From the NCBI RefSeq assembly GCF_947500065.1, contig NZ_CANMQT010000016.1, forward strand, positions 1-64,000: 64,000 nucleotides of DNA. The letters run 5' to 3'. Position numbers and translations under genes: made by a program. Numbering within the stretch: position 1 is the first letter of the stretch; the number at the start of each line of letters is the position of its first letter. The notes below the pieces were generated by a model. It was not told the origin of the DNA and searched no databases. It worked only from the letters and a program-made list of their open reading frames with translations. This document shows positions 27,453 through 37,511 of the stretch, piece after piece. The DNA comes from an uncultured Aquimarina sp. GTDB lineage: Bacteria > Bacteroidota > Bacteroidia > Flavobacteriales > Flavobacteriaceae.

Positions 27453-27486
27453 AACAACTATATATAGTTACCTTCTGAACTATATA
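27453..27486 (-). other. Second attI-like site
   Basis: TATATAGTTAC-CTTCT-GAACTATATA; differs from the reverse complement of 7943-7969 by one substitution and one deletion; AAC at 27453-27455. Confidence 0.5.
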
Positions 27487-27519
27487 AAGTATCCTCCTAA
27501 TTAAGAATTGTAAAGGCTA

Positions 27520-28038
27520 TTAAAATAAATCCTCTACTTCACTTTTAATAGCGGATAAAGCAGTATCACTAGGAGAACCTTTTTCTACTATTGCGGTCAG
27601 AATCATTTCCCTCATTTTACTAGCAGAATCTACTTCTTCCTTTAAAACAGTCTGACGAACTAATGCTATAGTCCCATTCTTGGCTGCTTTCACAATATTC
27701 CAACATTCATCAGAGATGTATATCTGTTGCGTAAGATTATGATCAAATTCTTGCTCGATAGTATGCACAAGTAAAGATTCATAATTCTTTTTGTCTTCAT
27801 TAAGAGGAGGAGTTCTAAGTAATAACTTACCTGGAGAAATTCGTTCTAAAAAGAGTACTATACGCTCATAAGCTTGTAGCCTTAATGGAAGTGCTTGCTT
27901 CTGATTTTCTTTGTGTAATAAAAACCTTCGTCTTTTTTCCTCGTTATCCGTATGTGTTTTGAAATAATATAACGCCAATAAGGTTATAAAAAGCGATGGT
28001 ATAAGGGAGATTAATAACGGTACAATTTCTAATTTCAT
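27520..28038 (-). CDS. Conserved hypothetical protein
   Basis: 172 aa, N-terminal TM helix. Confidence 0.65.
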   Translation of the reverse strand: MKLEIVPLLISLIPSLFITLLALYYFKTHTDNEEKRRRFLLHKENQKQALPLRLQAYERIVLFLERISPGKLLLRTPPLNEDKKNYESLLVHTIEQEFDHNLTQQIYISDECWNIVKAAKNGTIALVRQTVLKEEVDSASKMREMILTAIVEKGSPSDTALSAIKSEVEDLF

Positions 28039-28048
28039 TTATTTTGAT

Positions 28049-29623
28049 TTATGTATTGTCTAATTCTTTATATCGTCCTCCTAAATAAGAACAGTCTTTT
28101 AAATCCTGTGCACACGTATAGGCTACAGGTGTTTTACTGTATTTAAAAGAATCTTCGAGTGTCTTAGTTAGTTCACCATCATCGACATTTACATCAATAT
28201 CTTTCATAGTAAATTGAGAAGGATGTTCATATCCAGCAGCATGAGTGATTTCTACAAGTTCTTTTCTGAAAGATTTAAAGTATTGTGCCAATCGATCAGA
28301 TTTAAGAGGAACATTAATTCCCTTTTGTAACCATTTACTTTGCGTAGCAATACCGCTTGGACATCTATTGGTATGGCATATCTGCGCTTGTATACAACCA
28401 ATGCTCATCATTGCTTCACGAGCAACATTGATGCAGTCTACGCCCATTGCAAATGCCATAGCAGCTTTTGCTGGGAACCCTAGCTTTCCACTTCCGATAA
28501 AAACGACTCTATCGGTTAGGTTATGCTTCTGGAATATCTTGTAAATCGCACTGAAACCATAGATCCAAGGTAACGATACATGATCAGCAAAGCTTGGTGG
28601 AGCGGCACCAGTTCCACCTTCACCACCATCGATGGTTATAAAATCAGGACCTCGATTGGATTTCACCATTAATTCTGCAAGTAATTCCCATTGTTCAGTT
28701 TTACCGATAGCAGCTTTAATACCAACTGGTAATCCCGTTTCTGATGCAATATCTTCTATTAATTGTAATAATTCCGGAACATCCTTAAAGGCTTTGTGAC
28801 TAGAAGGAGATAACACATCTTTTCCTACTTCTACACCTCTTATTTTTGCTATTTGGGGAGTAATTTTGGCTCCTGGTAATACGCCTCCTTTCCCCGGTTT
28901 TGCACCTTGAGAAAGTTTAATTTCGATGGCTCTGATGAATGGATTGTTTTCAACTAAAGCTTTCATCTTTTCCATAGAAAAATTACCATCATCAGTACGA
29001 ACACCAAAGTAGCCTGTTCCAAAATGAAAAACTACATCACCACCATTGCTATGATATGGAGATAATCCTCCTTCTCCCGTATTATGGTAAGCATCAGCTT
29101 TTTTTACTCCTACATTTAAGGAATCTACTGCACGAGCAGAAAGTGATCCAAAGCTCATAGCAGAAACATTAATAGCAGATGCAGGTCTATATGGTTTTCT
29201 ACGCTCATTATATGCGCCCATTACTTTAGCACAAGGCAAAAACGTTTTATCAATTTTGTTTGGATGTCCTTTCTCCATTTGGAAAGGAATCATACAGTTT
29301 TTTATGAAAATATGCTGGTGCTGATAGATGTCTCTATCGGTTCCAAAGCCTTCGTAGTTATTTTCATTTTTAGAGGAAGCATATACCCATCCTCTTTCAA
29401 TTCTATTAAATGGAAGTTCTTCTCGATTATTAGCTACGAAATATTGCCTCATTTCTGGCCCGATACTTTCCAAAAGATATCGTAGATGTCCAACAATAGG
29501 AAAATTATGACTTACCGTATGTTTTTTGTTAAAGAACATATCTCTTATCGCAACCAATACAAGTGCGATCAAAACCCACATCCACCAAGATATAGAGCCA
29601 AGGAAATTTAAGATAGCATCCAT
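28049..29623 (-). CDS. FMN-binding glutamate synthase family protein
   Basis: GEGGLSPYH, KPGKGGVLPGAKIT, DGGEGGTGAAP, CHTNRCPSGIATQ. Confidence 0.9.
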   Translation of the reverse strand: MDAILNFLGSISWWMWVLIALVLVAIRDMFFNKKHTVSHNFPIVGHLRYLLESIGPEMRQYFVANNREELPFNRIERGWVYASSKNENNYEGFGTDRDIYQHQHIFIKNCMIPFQMEKGHPNKIDKTFLPCAKVMGAYNERRKPYRPASAINVSAMSFGSLSARAVDSLNVGVKKADAYHNTGEGGLSPYHSNGGDVVFHFGTGYFGVRTDDGNFSMEKMKALVENNPFIRAIEIKLSQGAKPGKGGVLPGAKITPQIAKIRGVEVGKDVLSPSSHKAFKDVPELLQLIEDIASETGLPVGIKAAIGKTEQWELLAELMVKSNRGPDFITIDGGEGGTGAAPPSFADHVSLPWIYGFSAIYKIFQKHNLTDRVVFIGSGKLGFPAKAAMAFAMGVDCINVAREAMMSIGCIQAQICHTNRCPSGIATQSKWLQKGINVPLKSDRLAQYFKSFRKELVEITHAAGYEHPSQFTMKDIDVNVDDGELTKTLEDSFKYSKTPVAYTCAQDLKDCSYLGGRYKELDNT

Positions 29624-29634
29624 TATAAATTAAA

Positions 29635-30918
29635 TTATTGAGCGTTTAAATAGTCTAATGCTAATTGCGACATTACTTTTACTCCTAGTACCAATCCACT
29701 TTCATCAATATAAAAATCAGGTGTATGATGAGAAGCTGCTTTTTCTGTTTTAGGAGATTTTCCTCCTAAAAAGAAATAGAAACCAGGAACTACTTCCTGA
29801 AAATACGAAAAATCCTCGCCTCCTGTAGTTGCTTTTGATAAAACTACATTTTCTTTTCCGGCGATTCCTTCTATAGTAGGTAGCATTTGTTTAACAAGAG
29901 CTGGATCATTATACGTAATGGAGGTGTTATTCTGAAATTCTATCGTTGCGTTTCCACCATAAGCTTTTGCCAATGCAGGAACCATTTCGTTCATACGACG
30001 GATAATCTTTTCACGCATTTTTGGATCAAGGGTTCGTACGGTTCCTATCATTTCTGCACTTTCTGGAATGATATTAAATCGTACACCACTGGTGATTTTA
30101 CCAACAGTAATAACGGCAGCTTCATCTACTAATGGTGATTCTCTACTAATAATAGTTTGTAAACCATCAATTATTTTAGCAGAGATTAAAATAGGATCAA
30201 CACCTGTCCATGGCGCAGATCCGTGAGTTTGCTTTCCTTTTACATTAATTACAAAACGTTCTACCGCGGCCATAGTTCCACCTGGCTTATAACGCACCAT
30301 ACCAACAGGAGTTCCTGAATTGATATGTAATCCAAAAATAGCATCTACATCAGGATTTTTAAGAACACCTTCTTTGATCATCAATTTTGCTCCGCCTTCT
30401 TCACCTGGTGGTGGTCCTTCTTCAGCTGGTTGAAAAATAAATTTAACTGTACCCGTTATTTTTTCTTTATTCTTGCTTAAAACTTCAGCGACTCCCATTA
30501 GAATTGCAATATGAGTATCGTGACCGCAGGCATGACTTACTCCAACTTCGGTGTCTAGAAATGTTGTTTTTACTTTTGATTTAAAAGGTACATCTGCTCG
30601 CTCTGTAACCGGAAGTGCATCAATATCTGCTCTCAGCGCAACTACTTTACCTGGTTTATTACCTTTTAAAATACCTACTACGCCTGTCTTTGCTACGTTT
30701 TCGGTTACTTCAAAACCAAGGCCTTTTAGATGTTTTGCAATTTTCTTTGCAGTTTCGAATTCACGATTAGAGAGTTCCGGATTCTGATGAAAATCTCTTC
30801 GCCATTCGATAACTTTACTCTCAATGTTTTCTGACATTGTATTTACATCAGCGTCTATTGTTTGTGCTTGTATACTACAACATAATAGGAGTAAAGCGAT
30901 TAGTATATTGTTTTTCAT
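29635..30918 (-). CDS. M20 family amidohydrolase
   Basis: RRDFHQNPELSNREFETAK, SHACGHDTHIAILMG, FQPAEEGPPPGEEGGA. Confidence 0.9.
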   Translation of the reverse strand: MKNNILIALLLLCCSIQAQTIDADVNTMSENIESKVIEWRRDFHQNPELSNREFETAKKIAKHLKGLGFEVTENVAKTGVVGILKGNKPGKVVALRADIDALPVTERADVPFKSKVKTTFLDTEVGVSHACGHDTHIAILMGVAEVLSKNKEKITGTVKFIFQPAEEGPPPGEEGGAKLMIKEGVLKNPDVDAIFGLHINSGTPVGMVRYKPGGTMAAVERFVINVKGKQTHGSAPWTGVDPILISAKIIDGLQTIISRESPLVDEAAVITVGKITSGVRFNIIPESAEMIGTVRTLDPKMREKIIRRMNEMVPALAKAYGGNATIEFQNNTSITYNDPALVKQMLPTIEGIAGKENVVLSKATTGGEDFSYFQEVVPGFYFFLGGKSPKTEKAASHHTPDFYIDESGLVLGVKVMSQLALDYLNAQ

Positions 30919-30931
30919 GGAGTTAGTTGAG

Positions 30932-31468
30932 TTAAAAATTAATGAGTTTGTAGTTTTTGTTTTGTAGTTGTACCAAAGCTGTCATTGCTGATAACGCAAT
31001 TTGTATTTTAGGGTGTACATCCGATTTAGAGATCTTTCTATGAGCAGCCGTCTGACCACATAAAATGATTTGAACTCCTTTATCAGTGAGCGCTGATATT
31101 AAAGGGGTATTGGGATTATTTACACTAAACTTTTCGTTGTATTTTTTATTGTTTAAGATATCGTTAGCAGCGTTACCATGGATAACAAGTGCTACTTTTA
31201 GATGAGCTAAAGGTACTCCGGCATCCACATGCATATTAAGATATCTAGCCGCTGTGTGTATTAGGGGATTTACTTTTGTACTATCTCCAAAAGATCGTCC
31301 AACATCAAAAACAGCTTTTAAATGATCAGTTGTATTCGTTTTGAAATCTGGATTCTTTACTTCGTAAGTTTTACCATACTCAGTAATGACAGTTCCTTTT
31401 TTAGATTCTTTTTGACAAAAAAGTATTCCTGGGAGTACAACCAGAATAAATAAAATTGTGTGTTTCAA
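30932..31468 (-). CDS. DsrE family protein
   Basis: LKVALVIHGNAANDIL...ILCGQTAAHRKI. Confidence 0.7.
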   Translation of the reverse strand: MKHTILFILVVLPGILFCQKESKKGTVITEYGKTYEVKNPDFKTNTTDHLKAVFDVGRSFGDSTKVNPLIHTAARYLNMHVDAGVPLAHLKVALVIHGNAANDILNNKKYNEKFSVNNPNTPLISALTDKGVQIILCGQTAAHRKISKSDVHPKIQIALSAMTALVQLQNKNYKLINF

Positions 31469-31554
31469 GTTTTGATTTTTTCGCTTCTAAAGATATTCAA
31501 AAATCTATTAAAGGAAAGTTAAAATATGTTTTTGATCTCTTATAAACAAAAAAA

Positions 31555-31583
31555 AGCATATTTCTGATTTCTCGAAATATGCC
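31555..31583 (-). terminator. Rho-independent terminator
   Basis: GGCATATTTC...GAAATATGC followed by T-run on the minus strand. Confidence 0.65.
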
Positions 31584-31605
31584 TTTTGTTTATGCTGAAG
31601 AGGAA

Positions 31606-33981
31606 CTATAGTTTTACAAACTTACCTACAGATTCATTATTTATGAGAAGTATATAGAGTCCACTTGATAATTTAGTTAAGTCGACTTCGGGTCCTGCAA
31701 TGGACTTAACAACTATTTGCCCAGATGCGTTCACAATTCTTATATCTCTTTCATTAATAGTAAGTCCATCAATTTTAAGTATATCTGTAGTTGGGTTAGG
31801 GTAGAAGTTAAAAATACTAGTACCTTGACTTAAATTAAGTTGAGATAAATCAACTGAAAAGGCTGTAGAAATAGCATTACATCCTGTTTCATTAAATACT
31901 TCTACGCTATAGTTTCCAATTCGATCTGGTGTATATTGTACCTCATTAGCATCAGTAATTATTTCTCCGTTAAAATACCATTGATATTGTGCATAGGTGG
32001 CATCAACGGTAAGGTTTTTAGTATCTGGTATTACAATGGTCGGAGGTGCTGGATTTTCTTCTACTATTATATTAATTGCTGTTCTGGTAGTTGTTGTACA
32101 ATTATCAAAAGAACCAGCTACATAATAGGTTTGACTGGATTGTAAGTTAGGTGCCTCAAAAGTTGCTCCTGTATACAATAAAGCTCCACCTGTAGGAGTG
32201 TCATACCAATTGAACTCACTATTTCCTGTTACTGTTAACGAAGTAGATTCTCCAATACATATACTTTGATCTGTTCCTGCAGGTTGCTGCGGTATGTTAA
32301 TAGTAATAAAATCATCACGTTGTCTGGTATCTTCTCCGGCACTATTAGAAGTAGTAAGAGAAACACTATAAGTACCACTGTTCGCATATGTATGTGTTGG
32401 GTTTTGATCTGTAGAAGTATTTCCGTCTCCAAAATCCCATAAATATGCATTTACATTATTGATGGTTGTATTATTAAAATTCACCGTAGTACAATTGGTA
32501 GTTGCTTCGAAATTTGCTATTGGAGGTTGGTTATTATCACCAGGAGTGTATGCGCCCGAAATGTAATAATTACCTATAGATGAGTAGTCAGAATATCCAT
32601 TACTTAGATTACCTTCTCCTACACCATCAATTTCTATAAAATATGTGCCGAAGGTAAGATCTAAATCTATACTGGCATTGAGACCAGAAGGATTAGAAAC
32701 AGCAATTTCTTCGCCAATTCCATTTAGAATTCTAGCTTGTATATTAAGATTAGGATGATCTGGATTTGGATTAAAATTGAAGGATACATTACCTGTTTCG
32801 ATCACAAATGAAAATACATCTATATCATTACGATTATGTATGAAACCATAATTTTGATTAGCACTAACATTTCCATCGGTATCCACTAGAATTGGAGTAG
32901 CTTCTGTAATAACATCTTTATGATCATCTTCTCTAAAACCAACGCCGTTTTGGGATCCAGCTATAATTTCTATATCATCTTGTTGTTCGGTAGCATTATC
33001 GTATTCACCGATACTCCAATGTCCAATCGGTTTGCTTGCACTCCATCCCATAATTGGTGACCATTGACCGTGTCCGGCATAATATTCTTCTCCAGGTCTG
33101 CCATCGTGACTAAGCCTTAGCGTATGTCCAACCTCATGAGATCCTGTTTCTCCAGCAGCTCTGGTTGATAAATTATAAACCCAACACGGATTATCAGTAC
33201 GGGTCGAAGAAAATGATCCTAAATAGGCAACACCTCCAGATCCGGGAGCAGCATCGTTTGTAGGAGTAAAGATGCACATCATGCGGCGATTTTGAGGAGC
33301 AGCATCATATAGATCTCTTCGTGTAGTTACATTCAGATTAAAAGCGCTAAAATCTTCTGCCATTATTTTCCAAACAGCTATTATTTTTTGATCAGAAAAA
33401 TTTGGAGATTGAGCGTTAATCGTCCCACCACTGACCCAACTGGTTCCGGATACAACTTCGCCATCAAAATCTAAATAGATAATTCCTGGGGCTCCTGGCA
33501 GACTTTCCAGTTGTGGAGCCATTTTAGAAAATCCATTATTGGTGTCTGTGTTATTTTCTTCCTTAGCCGTTTCAAGATCTATACAAACAAGAGAATTAAT
33601 GTCTACTTCTTTGATATATACTTTTCTTTGATCATTCGTAAATATTTTATAACCAGTTTTTTTATCCCTAAGTAGTAAAGTACCTTCTATTTCATTTCCT
33701 GTTTTATGTAAAGTAAAAGAAGATAATTTTTGATTATTTATACTACCAATATATGTGGTTTGACCACTCTCTACTTTTTCTACATTCATAGTTAGTAGAA
33801 GAGGAGTACTTTTCTTAGAGATATTTATGGAAAGTCCTTTTGTTTTGTTTTTTGTTAGATTCTCAATAAAACTAGTTGGATTATCTGCTATTAATTGAGC
33901 TGTATTTTCCTGCGAGAACGTGATCAGAGAGTTGACCAAGAATAGGAGTAAAATGAAATTTTTGTAGTAGGATTTAGTCAT
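31606..33981 (-). CDS. Secreted metzincin-like metalloprotease paralog with PKD and T9SS domains
   Basis: GSHEVGHTLRLSHDG, PKD YLWDFGDGNTSTDQNPTHTY, C-terminal FYPNPTTDILKI. Confidence 0.85.
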   Translation of the reverse strand: MTKSYYKNFILLLFLVNSLITFSQENTAQLIADNPTSFIENLTKNKTKGLSINISKKSTPLLLTMNVEKVESGQTTYIGSINNQKLSSFTLHKTGNEIEGTLLLRDKKTGYKIFTNDQRKVYIKEVDINSLVCIDLETAKEENNTDTNNGFSKMAPQLESLPGAPGIIYLDFDGEVVSGTSWVSGGTINAQSPNFSDQKIIAVWKIMAEDFSAFNLNVTTRRDLYDAAPQNRRMMCIFTPTNDAAPGSGGVAYLGSFSSTRTDNPCWVYNLSTRAAGETGSHEVGHTLRLSHDGRPGEEYYAGHGQWSPIMGWSASKPIGHWSIGEYDNATEQQDDIEIIAGSQNGVGFREDDHKDVITEATPILVDTDGNVSANQNYGFIHNRNDIDVFSFVIETGNVSFNFNPNPDHPNLNIQARILNGIGEEIAVSNPSGLNASIDLDLTFGTYFIEIDGVGEGNLSNGYSDYSSIGNYYISGAYTPGDNNQPPIANFEATTNCTTVNFNNTTINNVNAYLWDFGDGNTSTDQNPTHTYANSGTYSVSLTTSNSAGEDTRQRDDFITINIPQQPAGTDQSICIGESTSLTVTGNSEFNWYDTPTGGALLYTGATFEAPNLQSSQTYYVAGSFDNCTTTTRTAINIIVEENPAPPTIVIPDTKNLTVDATYAQYQWYFNGEIITDANEVQYTPDRIGNYSVEVFNETGCNAISTAFSVDLSQLNLSQGTSIFNFYPNPTTDILKIDGLTINERDIRIVNASGQIVVKSIAGPEVDLTKLSSGLYILLINNESVGKFVKL

Positions 33982-34118
33982 TTTTTTAGATTTTTTTGGG
34001 TAAAATCAGTTTTTGAAAGATTTATTAATTTCGACTAGATAAATTGATTTTAAAAAGTAGTCAATTTATCATAACACGTTAAAAACATGTTTATTGTGTA
34101 AAAATTTCATAAATAAAA

Positions 34119-34153
34119 ACTCTCAATACATCTTTAAGAAAATATTGAGAGCT
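34119..34153. terminator. Hairpin terminator
   Basis: CTCTCAATA...TATTGAGAG with flanking A/T runs. Confidence 0.5.
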
Positions 34154-34177
34154 TTCATGGCATTAACACTTAAATTT

Positions 34178-34465
34178 TTATGAGATACTTATTATTCTTT
34201 CTAAAGGGATAATAGTAGCTTGTTTTAGGATTACTTCCTTATCTGTGATTCCCCAGATAGTGGTTTCTACTTTTTTTAATCCTTTATTATCTACAAATAC
34301 AATTTTTACCTTATGACGTTCTAAATTACCAAGAGATAATGCTCTCTGTAGTTCTAAAGTTCGATCTATTTGATCTTTTCTTTTGTTTAATACATCTTCT
34401 TTTGGAAAGGTTAGAAATTTGATTTGCTCTTTTTCTATAATTTGAACGTTCATGTTTGGGGACAT
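34178..34465 (-). CDS. Conserved hypothetical protein
   Basis: 95-aa ORF. Confidence 0.6.
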   Translation of the reverse strand: MSPNMNVQIIEKEQIKFLTFPKEDVLNKRKDQIDRTLELQRALSLGNLERHKVKIVFVDNKGLKKVETTIWGITDKEVILKQATIIPLERIISIS

Positions 34466-34738
34466 AGTAAAAAAATTAGGTTATTTTGGGGTTAAATAAT
34501 TTCTCTATTATCTGATTGAATGCTAAATATATGTATTTTATCTTAAATTATTGCATTTTAACGATGTTTTTGCTGAAAAAGATATTAACAACGTAAGAAA
34601 TAGGGCTTTGATTATAATTATTCAAATAGGGTGTTTTGCCTTTAAAAAGGTTAATGATTTGTTTATAAGTATCACTAATAATAGTTCAATAAAAAGGATA
34701 GTTTACTTAAATTTCGAAGCTTATAAAATACTGAAGAA

Positions 34739-37069
34739 TTGGAAGAATATTTAGCTGGATTAAATGATGCACAACGAGCTCCTGTACTACAGAAAGATGG
34801 TCCTATGATTGTGATTGCAGGTGCAGGTTCTGGAAAGACAAGAGTACTTACTTATAGGATTGCTTACTTAATGAGTCTTGGGATTGATTCTTTTAATATA
34901 TTATCCCTGACATTTACAAATAAAGCAGCGCGAGAAATGAAAAAGCGTATTGCTGATATTGTAGGTTCAACGGAAGCAAAGAACTTATGGATGGGAACGT
35001 TTCATTCGATTTTTGCTAAAATCTTGAGAATAGAAGCCGATAAATTAGGGTATCCTTCTAATTTTACAATATACGACACACAAGATTCTCAGCGATTAAT
35101 TGCTTCGGTAATTAAAGAAATGAGTTTAGATAAGGACATATATAAATATAAACAGGTTCAGTCTCGCATTTCTTCTTTTAAGAACAATTTGGTTACAGTC
35201 AAAGCCTATCTTCAAAACCCTGAGTTGATGGAGGCTGATGCAATGGCAAAAAAACCACGTATGGGAGAAATCTATCAACATTATGTAGATCGTTGTTTTA
35301 AAGCAGGAGCTATGGATTTTGATGATTTATTACTTAAAACGAATGAATTACTAAATCGTTTCCCTGATGTTTTGGCAAAATATCAAAATCGTTTTAGATA
35401 CATCCTAGTAGATGAGTACCAAGATACAAATCACTCTCAGTATCTAATTGTAAAGGCATTATCAGATAAGTTTCAGAATATATGTGTGGTAGGAGACGAT
35501 GCACAAAGTATTTATGCTTTTCGTGGAGCAAATATCAATAACATTCTTAATTTTCAAAAGGATTATGAAAATGTACAACAATATAGGTTAGAACAAAATT
35601 ACAGATCTACTAAAAACATTGTAGAAGCTGCTAACTCTATTATAGATAAGAACAAAACAAAACTTGATAAGGTCGTTTGGACTGCTAATGATCCTGGTCC
35701 TAAAATCTTTGTAAATCGATTACTGACAGATGGAGATGAAGGTCGTTATGTAGCAAGCTCGATTTTTGAGAATCAAATGCAACATCAGTTGACTAATGGT
35801 CAGTTTGCTATTTTATACAGGACAAATGCACAGTCTCGGGCAATGGAAGATGCGCTGCGAAAAAGGGATATTAAATATCGAATTTATGGTGGGTTATCTT
35901 TTTACCAAAGAAAAGAGATTAAAGATGTTTTAAGTTATTTACGACTCATCATTAACCCAAAAGATGAGGAAGCGCTAAAAAGAGTTATTAATTATCCAGC
36001 CCGTGGAATTGGAAGTACAACAGTGGATAAATTAGTAGTGGCTGCTAATCATTATGATAGATCTATTTTCGAAATTATAGAAAATCTGGATCGTATTAAC
36101 CTTAAAATCAATAGTGGGACAAAGACTAGGCTTGAGAACTTTATGAATATGATCAAGAGTTTTCAGGTTACTAACCAAACTTCTGATGCATTTGTATTAG
36201 CAGAAATGGTTGCCAAGAATACTGGTTTATTACAGGAGCTTAAAAAAGATGGAACACCCGAAGGGATTGCTCGTATAGAGAATATAGAAGAACTACTGAA
36301 TGGTATTCGCGATTTTGTAGAAGAACAAAAGGAATTGGCTGATGAGACAGGATCTCTTGCGGAGTTTTTAGAAGATGTAGCATTGGCAACAGATTTGGAT
36401 CAGGATACCGGTGATGATGATAGAGTAGCGTTAATGACCATTCATTTGGCAAAAGGACTAGAATTTCCTTACGTATATATTGTAGGTATGGAGGAAGACT
36501 TGTTTCCTTCTGGTATGAGTATGAATACGAGATCGGAGCTAGAAGAGGAGCGTAGGCTGTTTTATGTAGCGCTGACCAGAGCAGAGAAACAAGCATATCT
36601 AACATATACACAATCTCGCTATCGATGGGGAAAACTAGTAGATGCAGAAGTTAGTCGTTTTATCGAAGAAATTGATGATCAATACTTAGAATATATTACT
36701 CCAGTCGATACGTATCGTTACAAACCTTTGGTAGATACTGATATTTTTGGAGATGTAGATAAAAGTAAATTGAGACTTAAAAAACCCATTTCAGGATCAC
36801 CACCGGTATCTCATAAACCTTCTGAAGAACAATTACGTAAACTTCGCAAATTGAGACCTATAACTGATGGTACGGCAAGTACTCCAAAAACAAATCTTTT
36901 TGATGGAGATCTGGTACCAGGAACTATTGTTGAACATATGCGTTTTGGAAAAGGAAAAATTCTTCAGATAGAAGGTGTGGGGCAAGACAAGAAAGCAGAG
37001 ATTAACTTCGAAAATGGAGGAATCAAAAAACTTTTATTAAGATTTGCTAAGTTGAAAGTAATCGGGTAA
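34739..37069 (+). CDS. UvrD/PcrA-type ATP-dependent helicase
   Basis: GAGSGKTRVLTYRIAYL, VDEYQDTN, VGDDAQSIYAFRGA, TIHLAKGLEFPYV; TTG start. Confidence 0.92.
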   Translation: MEEYLAGLNDAQRAPVLQKDGPMIVIAGAGSGKTRVLTYRIAYLMSLGIDSFNILSLTFTNKAAREMKKRIADIVGSTEAKNLWMGTFHSIFAKILRIEADKLGYPSNFTIYDTQDSQRLIASVIKEMSLDKDIYKYKQVQSRISSFKNNLVTVKAYLQNPELMEADAMAKKPRMGEIYQHYVDRCFKAGAMDFDDLLLKTNELLNRFPDVLAKYQNRFRYILVDEYQDTNHSQYLIVKALSDKFQNICVVGDDAQSIYAFRGANINNILNFQKDYENVQQYRLEQNYRSTKNIVEAANSIIDKNKTKLDKVVWTANDPGPKIFVNRLLTDGDEGRYVASSIFENQMQHQLTNGQFAILYRTNAQSRAMEDALRKRDIKYRIYGGLSFYQRKEIKDVLSYLRLIINPKDEEALKRVINYPARGIGSTTVDKLVVAANHYDRSIFEIIENLDRINLKINSGTKTRLENFMNMIKSFQVTNQTSDAFVLAEMVAKNTGLLQELKKDGTPEGIARIENIEELLNGIRDFVEEQKELADETGSLAEFLEDVALATDLDQDTGDDDRVALMTIHLAKGLEFPYVYIVGMEEDLFPSGMSMNTRSELEEERRLFYVALTRAEKQAYLTYTQSRYRWGKLVDAEVSRFIEEIDDQYLEYITPVDTYRYKPLVDTDIFGDVDKSKLRLKKPISGSPPVSHKPSEEQLRKLRKLRPITDGTASTPKTNLFDGDLVPGTIVEHMRFGKGKILQIEGVGQDKKAEINFENGGIKKLLLRFAKLKVIG

Positions 37070-37511
37070 GATTTTATTCAAGCTTTTTTTGGTAATTATT
37101 ATACTTAGTAAGGGGGGCTTTTGTAGTTTGATTACACACTGTTTTTCTAGAGTATGGTAGTGTATTTTCTTTTAATAAAGATGGTTTTTAAAATAAACTA
37201 ATTATCTGCCTCATTGATTAAATAACTATTAGAAAAATTTGATTTTTTTTGATAAATATTGAATACAGCTTTTCTAAATCTAGAAATAGATAATACACCA
37301 AATTATACGCTAATTTTTTAATTATTCTTCAGGTTTTTAACTTTTTTAGAGTTAAATATCAACACTCAAACGTTTTCGTATAAAATCGATTCTTCGAATA
37401 TTATATTTTCCCGTTTTTTTTTAGAAATATTTATTACAACGTTTGAGGGATTTCTATAACCAAGGATATTTTCCCTCTTCGTTTTTTATTAACACACAAA
37501 CAAACTTAATT

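Larger units (their letters stand above)
23272..27486 (-). mobile_element. Second, recombinase-less cassette cluster with attI-like head (possible relic)
   Basis: Four attC-like sites of related families between same-strand ORFs, preceded by an attI-like sequence matching 7935-7986. Confidence 0.62.
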
